DNA from: Anaerolineaceae bacterium
Lineage (GTDB): Bacteria; Chloroflexota; Anaerolineae; Anaerolineales; Anaerolineaceae
Direction of reading: 5' to 3'
Length of the DNA stretch: 15,302 nt
Assembly (NCBI GenBank): GCA_028714615.1
Contig: JAQTMA010000095.1
Span: 1 to 15,302 of the forward strand
In this document: positions 1-6,717 of the stretch, piece after piece
How positions within the stretch are numbered: position 1 is the stretch's first letter
Layout: each line of letters opens with the position of its first letter
Translations under genes and position numbers: made by a program
The notes under the pieces: model-generated
The model's input: only the letters and a program-made list of their open reading frames with translations
Database searches by the model: none
Told to the model about the DNA's origin: nothing

Positions 1-250
1 CCGAAGGCAGGTAGCCGATCTCGCGGCGGATTTCCGGGCCGCGGGTGGCCACATCCTTGCCGAGAACCCTGGCGCTGCCGCTGGTGGGATGGATCAGGGA
101 GAGCAGCAGGCGGATGGTGGTGGATTTTCCGGCGCCATTTGGCCCAATGAAGCCAAAGATTTCGCCTTCCTCTTCCGCGAAAGAGACATCCACGATGCCG
201 CGCGATTTTCCATAAAACTTGGTCAGATTGGTCACTTCGATGACACTCAT
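1..250 (-). CDS. ABC transporter ATP-binding protein, N-terminal part (runs off window)
   Basis: This is the first 83 codons of an ABC transporter ATPase; the rest lies beyond position 1. The protein begins MSVIEVTNLTKFYG, with the usual A-loop aromatic region, and has a clean Walker A motif, GPNGAGKST, at residues 36-44. Residues 54-63 (HPTSGSARVL) are the typical segment after the P-loop helix. Such proteins hydrolyse ATP on the cytoplasmic side to drive a membrane permease. The style (TNLTKFYG, then GEIFGFIGPNGAGKST) is that of DrrA/CcmA-like exporters, but the permease is not in view, so no substrate can be named. The ATG at 250-248 is supported by AGGAG at 262-258, seven bases upstream. 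The gene is GC-rich, like the right end of the window and unlike the interior, so it is probably host chromosome. Confidence 0.95.
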   Translation of the reverse strand, partial: MSVIEVTNLTKFYGKSRGIVDVSFAEEEGEIFGFIGPNGAGKSTTIRLLLSLIHPTSGSARVLGKDVATRGPEIRREIGYLPS

Positions 251-387
251 ACCGTCGCTCCTTTGAAGAATCACTGACGTTTCCCGTTGATTGGCGGGGT
301 CCTAACGGACCGGCAGACCCGATTCAACGTCTAGCCATCGCGGGTTGGCCAGGGAGGCGCGCGCGACCATAACTGGGAATTCTACGC

Positions 388-1050
388 CTATCTGAGAGAT
401 TGGACAACGGTGTGAGGTGGATGAGTCGCGGGGGTTGCGACAAACGAGAGATATGGCTTTCTCCGGGGCCCCTCCCAACGATCGACAAAATCAATCCCCC
501 CGGGGCAGTAATGCTCGGAAGCGGAATGACCTTGCAGCCTGGCTAGCAAGGCGGAATAAGAGCGCATCTCGCAGCCGGGCGTGCCCAGGATGGCTGCCAG
601 CACGAGCGCAAACCTAAGCGGAAGCGCGATCAGCAAAAACCAGGCTACGAAGAGAGCCCCCAAGGGCGGAGCCCAAAAACGCCCAAAAACGATCAGGTCC
701 GCCGCGATGGCCAGCCCGGCCAATCCCAACGTCACGAGCTGAGCTTTTTGTCCCCAATGGACGCTCAGTCCCAAATCGATCACATCCCGCATGCTCCAAA
801 ACAGCAGCCCGGCCAGGATCCACAAAACGACATTCTCCGGGACCGTCTGCGTGGATACCAGGGATGGAAAGGCCTTTCCAAGGCTGTAGGCACTCTCCAG
901 GAGGAGAGCCCCGAGTACCAGCCTGATCCCACGACCCAGCCACCCTGGTTTCGGCAGTGTGCCGGAAGGGACGTAGGAATTTTCGGGCAGATCCCACCTC
1001 CGCAGAGCCTGATTAGGTGTTACCGGATTGCCGGGCACGCAAAACGGCAA
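388..1050 (-). CDS. Small polytopic membrane protein with C-terminal Cys pairs, unknown function
   Basis: A hypothetical protein of about 220 residues. It has a hydrophilic N-terminus, then about four hydrophobic segments (roughly residues 40-60, 72-86, 104-122 and 128-155), then a cytoplasmic-looking tail. The tail has a distinctive pattern: GTPGCEMR, a spacer, then HYCPG and DRWEG. I have a general memory of similar PGCEMR/HYCPG tails on small membrane proteins of Chloroflexota but cannot name a family. The two cysteines could bind a metal or form a disulfide. The longest reading frame needs a TTG start at 1050; the GTG at 1038 is an alternative, and an in-frame TAG lies two codons upstream of the TTG. 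Neither start has a strong ribosome binding site. The gene lies 137 bases before the ABC ATPase on the same strand, and its GC-rich composition matches that flank. Confidence 0.7.
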   Translation of the reverse strand: MPFCVPGNPVTPNQALRRWDLPENSYVPSGTLPKPGWLGRGIRLVLGALLLESAYSLGKAFPSLVSTQTVPENVVLWILAGLLFWSMRDVIDLGLSVHWGQKAQLVTLGLAGLAIAADLIVFGRFWAPPLGALFVAWFLLIALPLRFALVLAAILGTPGCEMRSYSALLARLQGHSASEHYCPGGIDFVDRWEGPRRKPYLSFVATPATHPPHTVVQSLR

Positions 1051-1093
1051 TACCTAATTATAGGCATTGCTGGGTGGGCGGAAATATCATCGC

Positions 1094-1255
1094 TTATCTG
1101 TTACTCTGGAAATTCCAGATCAGGTTATCCAATTTCCTCAGAGTCAGGTTTGGGTACTCATTGGTTAGTATCCTTGCCGCACCAACGATCCCTAAATGCA
1201 TATCCCCAACCGAAGATTCATTGCCTGTATCCGACTTGATAAATCTTGCCACCAT
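1094..1255 (-). CDS. Small ORF, 53 codons, unknown (possible gene tail)
   Basis: A short minus-strand frame from an ATG at 1255. The protein begins MVARFIKSDTGNESS and ends with TLRKLDNLIWNFQSNR. The composition looks like real protein: alternating hydrophobic and polar residues, and an amphipathic C-terminal helix (residues 35-52). The frame is open for another 14 codons upstream of the ATG, so this may be the tail of a longer, broken gene. A weak AAGG lies about eight bases before the ATG. I do not recognise the family. It lies downstream of the KOW gene on the same strand. Confidence 0.35.
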   Translation of the reverse strand: MVARFIKSDTGNESSVGDMHLGIVGAARILTNEYPNLTLRKLDNLIWNFQSNR

Positions 1256-1340
1256 CACAAACCTTGAAGTCTGTAGCAGCTTGCGATGGACTCATTCTAG
1301 TAGTTCATCAGTATGATGCTATCGTTCACCTTCGGCTAGT

Positions 1341-1541
1341 TCAAAGGATTGCCTGTATATCTGAAAACGGAAGTTCAACAGGAGTGGGTCGCCCGAAAAC
1401 AGTGACTTTCACGCGAACCTTACCTTCCTTTCGATCAATCAGGTATATCACCCCTTCCATTCCTACGAATGGACCGTCCGTGATCCGAATCTTTTGGCCT
1501 AGATACCAGGGATCCTCTTGGGATTGAATCTCATTTTCCAT
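1341..1541 (-). CDS. Stand-alone KOW-domain protein, like the NusG C-terminal domain
   Basis: A 66-residue protein made almost entirely of one KOW domain. Residues 14-66 read as the C-terminal beta-barrel of NusG/RfaH: GQKIRITDGPFVGMEG, then VIYLIDRKEGKVRVKVTVFG and RPTPVELPFSDIQAIL. In NusG this barrel contacts ribosomal protein S10 or Rho. The N-terminal NGN domain, which binds RNA polymerase, is absent; only 13 residues precede the barrel. The start looks genuine: ATG at 1541, with AGGAG at 1553-1549 and a seven-base gap. It is therefore either a free-standing KOW protein or the tail of a NusG paralogue that gained its own translation start. With no NGN domain it could still compete for S10 or Rho, but that is inference. 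The neighbours on both sides are remnants. Confidence 0.75.
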   Translation of the reverse strand: MENEIQSQEDPWYLGQKIRITDGPFVGMEGVIYLIDRKEGKVRVKVTVFGRPTPVELPFSDIQAIL

Positions 1542-1712
1542 CGATTATCTCCTGACAGGTCGATTGTTTCATTCTCCTATTCATCGGGATTGTACCCATG
1601 AGGTTTGACCGTCTACTAGCACGAAAGAGTAAACTCTTAAAAGGGGTAGCTCATGTTTAAGGGCAATCTGCACCCATTACTGTTCTTCCCCCGCCACCAT
1701 CAGCTTGAAACA

Positions 1713-1874
1713 TTACATAGATACAGCCGTACCCAAGCGAAAGCGTGGGGCTAACCGTCCCTTGTGGACCGGGTGGTCGGAGATGGTCTGCCTGTCCATG
1801 CGGGCGAGGAGGGTGGCATCCGTAGGGATAGCACGGCGGATGGTAATGCGTGGAGGGGTCATTTGGGCACTCAT
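1713..1874 (-). pseudogene. GNAT acetyltransferase, N-terminal remnant
   Basis: A 53-codon minus-strand frame from the ATG at 1874. It starts MSAQMTPPRITIRRAIPTDA and continues TLLARMDRQTISD. This is the usual first strand and helix of GNAT-family N-acetyltransferases (I-x-I-R-x-A-x-x-x-D-A). From about residue 33 the sequence loses that look, and it ends at a TAA at 1715-1713. None of the acetyl-CoA binding motif (R/Q-x-x-G-x-G/A) is present. I read it as the broken front end of an acetyltransferase gene. The match covers only about 30 residues, so a chance resemblance is possible. Confidence 0.4.
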
Positions 1875-1926
1875 GAAATTATACAATTTCGTTTCAGAAG
1901 CGATGCTGTGGGGAAGTTTTCCGCTC

Positions 1927-2163
1927 TTACTGCGTAAACGTAGGTTTATAAATTAACTCATATCCCATTTTCCGTAAACTTGCGTACATTGGTGCATATT
2001 TTGCTAAGTAACCTATAAATAAAAATGCCTTACTAACACCATATTTGTTTTTGAGGTATAGCCTAAATTTCCCGAAATGCAAATCCCAACCTAATGATTG
2101 GACCCCCAGATTCAAGTTTTGGCTGTCAATGAAAGCGTATATGATCTCGTTTTTTTCGCTCAT
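1927..2163 (-). pseudogene. NYN-domain (PIN-like) nuclease, truncated after the N-terminal half
   Basis: This is the front half of an NYN-domain protein (LabA/DUF88 type, a PIN-like ribonuclease fold). Residues 7-18 contain the signature IIYAFIDSQNLN, with D13 and N16 as the first metal-site residues. Residues 40-78 (YGVSKAFLFIGYLAKYAPMY and following) match the next strand and helix of the fold. A full domain runs to about 150-180 residues and includes later acidic residues in an SGDGDF-type motif. This one stops at residue 78, right after YELIYKPTFTQ, so it lacks the rest of the active site. It probably arose from recombination or a deletion near 1927. The ATG at 2163 has a moderate AGGGTAG upstream, and the gene follows the stop of a partial gene by only five bases, as in an operon. 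Confidence 0.75.
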
Positions 2164-2168
2164 CTACC

Positions 2169-2276
2169 CTACCCTCTAAGCTTAATTTCATAGTCCCCTG
2201 CTAAAGTTTCTTCGACATATTCCTTTTTCATTAGCCTATCCGATCGCCGGATTACACTGGAAGCCAAGTATTGCAC
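2169..2276 (-). pseudogene. Tail of an unidentified gene upstream of the NYN fragment
   Basis: A 35-residue frame, opened by a GTG at 2276, that ends in protein-like sequence: SSVIRRSDRLMKKEYVEETL, then AGDYEIKLRG and TAG. The stop is five bases before the NYN start, the spacing of co-transcribed genes. There is no ribosome binding site at the GTG, so this is more likely the C-terminus of a longer gene whose front is lost or frame-shifted. An internal ATG (residue 16) would give a 20-residue peptide. The family is not recognised. Confidence 0.35.
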
Positions 2277-2719
2277 TTGATGCTAGGTTAATTAAGAAAT
2301 CCTAAAGCATTGGCTATTCTTTGTCAAAACTCATGAGCTATTTTGCTCGGACAGTAGACTTAACTTTTCTGTTCTGATCATCAAAATTACACCATTTATC
2401 AGGCGGAAGGGTATTGGAATAGATATCTGAATCAAGCAGTACGAGTTGGCTATAAAGCATATGCTTGGATGGTTTCCAACGCTCTTCTTCTCTTCTCTAG
2501 TTCTTCGTTTAATGAAATTTACAGTAAAGTAAATCCCAATAAAGCCTACAACTATGTTCCAAAAAAACCTGACACCCAGCCTGGTAAGAATAAGGTTTTC
2601 ACCACGAGCTCTAACCAATCAATTAGTTGTCTATATAGTACATAGAGTGGGTCCTTGGTATCCTTAATATATTGCGGTTGTACTTGATAATTGAGCATTT
2701 CGGTGAAAACGCACAGTTA
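2277..2719. other. Gene-poor stretch, no supported gene
   Basis: About 440 bases of AT-rich sequence. A minus-strand frame at 2618-2331 has one hydrophobic segment (FFWNIVVGFIGIYFTVNF), and an overlapping frame contains NEELEKRRRALETIQAYAL, but neither resembles a family I know or has a convincing start. I see no RNA gene, repeat array or strong hairpin. It is probably decayed coding or mobile DNA linked to the IstB remnant upstream. Confidence 0.4.
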
Positions 2720-2759
2720 AGCAGAGCATATCGCACAGTAGAGGGGAAAACAGGCTGGT

Positions 2760-2970
2760 AGGGTAATTGTAAATCAGATGTTCGGCATGGACCGAATTGG
2801 AGAATGGAGCTTTCGTTGAGACTCCCCGAGGAGCTGGAGCCAGTAGGTCCCAACACTACGATATTGAGATGACTACAAATCCAGACGCATTGGCTCAGTT
2901 CGAGCATTTGCCTGCAGTCCAGCCCACGCGCAGGAGACAAATCCAACACCTCGGGGGCAGCCTGCATGGA
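2760..2970 (-). pseudogene. istB: IS21-family IstB (transposition ATPase), decayed fragment
   Basis: On the minus strand, 2961-2839 encodes a piece of IstB, the AAA+ helper ATPase of IS21 elements. The order fits the protein: AAPEVLDLSPARGLD (compare the usual VEDIDYRxPRGLD), then RQMLELSQCVWICSHLNIVV, then LGPTG, the start of Walker A. Immediately after GPTG the expected GKS/T is replaced by SSSSGSLN and the reading degrades. Scattered traces continue to about 2760 (for example CRTSDLQLPYQP where a CRxGxxVRYxRxPRL segment is expected). The N-terminal third, the rest of the ATPase and the partner transposase IstA are missing. The fragment shows that an IS21 element once sat at the 3' edge of the six-gene operon. 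Confidence 0.65.
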
Positions 2971-3163
2971 GAATGCGTGATGGGTGGTAATGGAGGGATC
3001 GGTCACGATGTTTGTCCACGAAATTATACAGACAAGTTTTAGCAACGACTCTCAAGCAAAGCCTTCATCTTTTACCGAAAGTGCGTCGCTGTATGTTTAA
3101 TACCCTCTTTATGTCTACCCCCTGATTTTATCCTAACGATTCATCCGCTGAACACAGGCTGAA

Positions 3164-4183
3164 CTATAGTATATCCGAACCTTTAGGAGACATCCTGGTA
3201 AACCATCTATGCCAAGCCTGAACCAGCAGAGGGTTTGTACATTTTTTCACCATACTGCCTTGGAGATCGCTCCATTTTCTTCTCCTTGCAGCCTCTTCAC
3301 CAAGAATTATCCAGAGGTTTTGCCAGGCTTGGGGAATATTAAGTTGGTTTGGTATGATCATCAGTTGTTCTTTCGTCAAGGCATTTTTTGTTAACTCTGT
3401 AGACCACTTTAATAGGTCAATAAAAACTTGATCAAACTCGCTTTTTGAAAGAACCAAAGAATCACTGTTCTTGGGAACTATAACGGGTTCTATACCAATT
3501 CCATGGTCCAATTGTTTCTGATAAAGATGCAAACTATCGCTAAAATGAATGTATGTTCCTATTTCCACACCTAGCCATCCAGCCATTATTTCCTGAAGAG
3601 TGGTGAATTGAACAATATTGTGGGGTAGTCCCAAAAATAGATCATTACTTCGCATAATCTGTGCCCATTCAAGTTTATTATTCCTGATCTTTAATAATGA
3701 AACGATATTACATGGAATATCTGGATCAACGGGAGATCCATCTTCATTCGGGAAATCTATTCTTCCATCCCAAAACTGCAATACTACCTGTCTACAATCA
3801 GGATTGTTAGATAATGCCAGAAAGGCTCTTTCTAGTTGATCAAAACCGAGATTGTTCCGCAGTCGATACCCATATGATCCGTGGTAATACTCACCTTCTC
3901 CGGAAAAAGAGGGCAGTTGTGTATTCCAATAATTTAGGAACTTTGCATCATTCTTACCCGCCAGAATCCATAATACCTCAGCTATTGCGAATGCGGGATT
4001 CATTGCGGGTTGGCGGCTTAGCACCCACCGTTGACGCGGGTCTTGGATTTGTAATAAACAATGAAGAAGTTCTCGGGTACTTCCACCCCTTCCCGCCTGT
4101 GCTCTATATCGAGTTTCTTCAATTATTTTATTAAATGAATTCTGCCAGATCTCATCCGCGGAATTTCCCTGGAGAATGTACAT
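3164..4183 (-). CDS. Thymidylate synthase-like protein (ThyA superfamily) with dUMP-type active site
   Basis: A ThyA-fold protein of 339 residues (numbered from M at 4183). Motifs run in order: AEVLWILAG with Glu69 (E. coli E58); YHGSYGYRLR (GPVYGKQWR region); RQVVLQFWDG; IPCN with catalytic Cys158 (C146); then MRSNDLFLGLPHNI, holding the phosphate-binding Arg178, Asp181 and the pyrimidine-reading Asn189 (N177); and SDSLHLY with His219 and Tyr221 (H207, Y209). Asn189 indicates a uracil nucleotide rather than cytosine, where dCMP hydroxymethylases carry Asp. The protein could methylate or hydroxymethylate dUMP; the sequence does not decide. The C-terminus lacks the usual YxPHP end. A longer frame starts at 4294, but ATG 4183 has AAGGGGGG at 4194-4187, matches the family start, and overlaps the preceding gene by 32 bases. 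It is the last gene of the operon, and no clear terminator follows. Confidence 0.85.
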   Translation of the reverse strand: MYILQGNSADEIWQNSFNKIIEETRYRAQAGRGGSTRELLHCLLQIQDPRQRWVLSRQPAMNPAFAIAEVLWILAGKNDAKFLNYWNTQLPSFSGEGEYYHGSYGYRLRNNLGFDQLERAFLALSNNPDCRQVVLQFWDGRIDFPNEDGSPVDPDIPCNIVSLLKIRNNKLEWAQIMRSNDLFLGLPHNIVQFTTLQEIMAGWLGVEIGTYIHFSDSLHLYQKQLDHGIGIEPVIVPKNSDSLVLSKSEFDQVFIDLLKWSTELTKNALTKEQLMIIPNQLNIPQAWQNLWIILGEEAARRRKWSDLQGSMVKKCTNPLLVQAWHRWFTRMSPKGSDIL

Positions 4184-5966
4184 GATCCCCCCTTGCTTGC
4201 TGAATTCGAGTATTAATCCCCCATTTTGGGGGATACCAATACTCGATCGGTTCTGGATTTTTCGTATAGAGTTGCTTGATTTTTTTGCGATCACTTTTGC
4301 CCTTAATGTCCGGATGGGCTACCCGGGAATACTTATCTGTTTCACAAAAGAGGTTCTGGCAATCTATCAACTGAAGTCTTCGCCCCCAAAGGGTCTGAAA
4401 ATCTAATCCAAGTCGTGCGAACTCTTCTTCCTGTCGGTCTGCTACTAAACGGATCAAATCAATTTCACTAAGTCCCCCGAGCACTTGAAAACACTTGCAA
4501 ATTCCTTCCTTAGCGCCTGGTCCTGGTATGACAAATTCAAATTCAGAATAGCTAGTTAGTTCGCTGTAATTAATGTCTGTAATATACTGATAGGCTAAGA
4601 AATCTCCGATGAGTTCATAAGATCTAAGTAACTCAAACCCTTGTTTCATCGTCCGCGTGTCTGTTAATCGAGCTGGTACCTCGTCTCGGATCATCTTCTC
4701 AATCAGCTTTAAGAATACTCGGTGCTTTTTTGAGTATCCCAATTTAGCTGATCCTGAAGGCATAATATAGGCAGCGGAGAATATTTTTACATGAGAGTTC
4801 ATCGCTCTAGTTAAGATTTCGTCAAATTTCTCAAATGAATAATCCCGATATGTAATCTCCCCGATTTCCTTCAATAAAATTTCCCAGGTGTTAATTTTAT
4901 TAAACACCTTGAATAATAGTGTGCGGAAAAATAATTCCTGGGGGGATTGGTCTCCCTTATAAATCACATTTTTTATTAGGTACTGACTTACGCGGTCAGA
5001 TGCTCGATATGCGTTGGTAAATTTGTGTTGAGCGAGAATCGGATCATCTGTCCAAGGAGCTTCTATCTGATTAAATTTTTTATAAAATATTTCCTGTCGC
5101 TCTGCAGCAAAACGCCAATAAGTATCATATACAATAGTAGGTACAGCAGGGCTTAGGGTAGAGAAGAATAAAGGGGCTACATCTATTAGGGGGAGATTGG
5201 ATTTTCCATCTTTCTTTTTATGAATAGCAGGATTCAATCTACCGTTCGATTCTTGATTACCTTTCTTAGTCCCTCTCCTAATGTTTTTTTGAATATGCGG
5301 AGAAACGTCAAACAAAATCTGATTTCGGGGAGGTATTATTTCTTGGACACGATCGATTACCTGTTGAGCGACAACTTTAGAAAATTCGTCATTTTCTATG
5401 ATTTCGACCGGATGGTTAACTAATTCTAGCTCTGCAAGATTCCGATATTCCAGTTTTAGTGCAGCCCACATTTCAGGATGCATGTCCTCACGCATAGAGA
5501 CAGTACGATCAATGAGAAAAACAATCGCCGGCTTATATTTACCCCAGAATAACCGTTCCAGATCTATTATTGCCTTTAATTGATCAGGATTTATATTACC
5601 GACTAATCCATAGACCCAAGTAGACCACCAAAAACGATCGAGGATTATACTTATTCCGGTTTGCAACGAGGGAATGATCCTCCGTTGAATGGTATCTATA
5701 TGAGCAGCAACATGAAGAAGCTGACGGCTTCCCTCATACATCTGATGAATATCATATTGTTCTGGGTGATGATGAATCTCATAAATATGAGAACCCAGGG
5801 TACCTGGTTCACGACCCGGAAATGATAAATTTTCTACGAGAATTCCTTGAGAATCCAGACTTTCTCGCAGCCTTTTGACCAAGGTTGTTTTTCCAGTCCC
5901 GTCGGGACCTTCGAAAACAATCAGAGAGCCTGGTGGAGGAGGAATCTTACCATTTTTAGCCCCCAT
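4152..5966 (-). CDS. Fusion: dTMP kinase-like P-loop kinase plus hypermodified-thymine (5-hmdU kinase / aGPT-PPlase-like) domain
   Basis: A 604-residue two-part protein. Residues 13-215 are a thymidylate-kinase-like P-loop domain: Walker A EGPDGTGKTT at 19-28, and LDRFWWST at 109-116, the place of the DRY motif of dTMP kinases. Residues 216-270 are a polar linker. Residues 275-555 are a mostly helical domain: YWRFAAERQEIF, PWTDDPIL, HKFTNAYRASDRVSQYLI, LFFRTLLFKVFNK, then PGPGAKEGI (helix-hairpin-helix-like) and CQNLFCETDKYSRV. I recall this pattern from the 5-hydroxymethyl-dU DNA kinase helical domain and the alpha-glutamyl/putrescinyl-thymine pyrophosphorylases predicted by Iyer and colleagues (2013), which are related to DNA glycosylases. 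The match is from memory. The likely role is phosphorylating a modified thymidine, as nucleotide or in DNA. The start overlaps the upstream gene by 11 bases. Confidence 0.8.
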   Translation of the reverse strand: MGAKNGKIPPPPGSLIVFEGPDGTGKTTLVKRLRESLDSQGILVENLSFPGREPGTLGSHIYEIHHHPEQYDIHQMYEGSRQLLHVAAHIDTIQRRIIPSLQTGISIILDRFWWSTWVYGLVGNINPDQLKAIIDLERLFWGKYKPAIVFLIDRTVSMREDMHPEMWAALKLEYRNLAELELVNHPVEIIENDEFSKVVAQQVIDRVQEIIPPRNQILFDVSPHIQKNIRRGTKKGNQESNGRLNPAIHKKKDGKSNLPLIDVAPLFFSTLSPAVPTIVYDTYWRFAAERQEIFYKKFNQIEAPWTDDPILAQHKFTNAYRASDRVSQYLIKNVIYKGDQSPQELFFRTLLFKVFNKINTWEILLKEIGEITYRDYSFEKFDEILTRAMNSHVKIFSAAYIMPSGSAKLGYSKKHRVFLKLIEKMIRDEVPARLTDTRTMKQGFELLRSYELIGDFLAYQYITDINYSELTSYSEFEFVIPGPGAKEGICKCFQVLGGLSEIDLIRLVADRQEEEFARLGLDFQTLWGRRLQLIDCQNLFCETDKYSRVAHPDIKGKSDRKKIKQLYTKNPEPIEYWYPPKWGINTRIQQARGDHVHSPGKFRG

Positions 5967-6717
5967 TGATGGTCTCCGTGAGATCGTCTACCAAATCCCT
6001 TGCTTCAGTTTTGGATATGCTTCCTAGCCTAGCTTTCATCGCAAAGCAGATAACACCATGTAGAGAAACCTCCATTTCATGTGCCATGAATGATCCTAAT
6101 CGGTACAGTCCTAGATAATTCCCATAAGCTCTGTCGAATATATATTGGCTAGCATAAACTCCCGTTATTGTCATCTTATGCTGATCATCAACGCAAAAAA
6201 GAACATGTTGTAAACATGGAAATCCTCTCTGGCGCTGATCAGTGTGGTCCAGAAAGGGGTTAAATATTGATGCTTGTAAAGCACTCGTCCGATGATTTCC
6301 TATTGTATAAGTATGAATAATATGGTCAAGTTGGTTGTAAATGGGGGCGTCTTCTTCTGCACTCATCGGATATCTGATCAAACGTTCAAAGTATGTACCA
6401 TTCCTATTGAGCGGTGAGGAATCCTTAATATGCGGGAGGGACCTTTGATATCGCGCAAACAATTCAGATCGATCTATCCCTCGATTCCAGTATGATCCAG
6501 GAAAAATAGTATTGGCAGTTGTGTGGCATGTACCTTTCCCAGATGAGATCAAACTTGCATCCAGTTGATTTTGTACAGTCTGAATGGTGATTTCTCGGTC
6601 ACCATCAACACCAATATTAACAATTAAAGGTGTTAATTCTTCAATACCAGGTTCAATCAATACACGCATGACTTCGAGCCAGGCATGGGAAATATCTGCC
6701 GCTTCAATTGTTTTCAT
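5956..6717 (-). CDS. Divergent thymidylate synthase-like protein
   Basis: A 253-residue protein whose C-terminal half looks like a thymidylate synthase core. FPCLQHVLFCVDDQHKMTIT (166-185) matches the catalytic PC region, with Cys168 in the nucleophile position. ASQYIFDRAYGNYLGLYRL (189-207) matches RSCDVFLGLPFNI, keeping the Ser and the pyrimidine-contacting Asn (N200). By eye the phosphate-binding Arg and the Asp of that motif are replaced (A189, Y192), and the later His/Tyr pair (GGDTHLY in E. coli) is not kept. The N-terminal 140 residues are not recognisable. It may act on a nucleotide bound differently, on a base in another context, or as a partner of the other ThyA-like protein in this operon. 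The start overlaps the upstream stop as ATGA. Confidence 0.7.
   Translation of the reverse strand: MKTIEAADISHAWLEVMRVLIEPGIEELTPLIVNIGVDGDREITIQTVQNQLDASLISSGKGTCHTTANTIFPGSYWNRGIDRSELFARYQRSLPHIKDSSPLNRNGTYFERLIRYPMSAEEDAPIYNQLDHIIHTYTIGNHRTSALQASIFNPFLDHTDQRQRGFPCLQHVLFCVDDQHKMTITGVYASQYIFDRAYGNYLGLYRLGSFMAHEMEVSLHGVICFAMKARLGSISKTEARDLVDDLTETINGG

Noticed and set aside
748..1239. Long plus-strand open frame of 163 codons
   Set aside because: It is antisense to the membrane protein at 388-1050, has low-complexity Gln/Pro-rich content and no family resemblance; it is a shadow of GC-rich coding.
1221..1360. Repeated ATTGCCTGTAT near 1221 and 1349
   Set aside because: Two 11-base copies only, not evenly spaced with others; not a CRISPR or a clear regulatory repeat.
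1705..1956. Plus-strand 83-codon frame
   Set aside because: It overlaps the acetyltransferase-like remnant on the other strand and is rich in Arg/Met/Val with no domain; no ribosome binding site seen.
2797..3042. Plus-strand frame of 81 codons
   Set aside because: The minus strand of the same stretch gives IstB-like sequence, so the plus-strand frame is a shadow.
4183..4294. Longer N-terminus for the last operon gene (start at 4294)
   Set aside because: The extra 37 residues overlap the fusion gene by 143 bases and look non-protein-like; the ATG at 4183 has a strong ribosome binding site and fits the family start.
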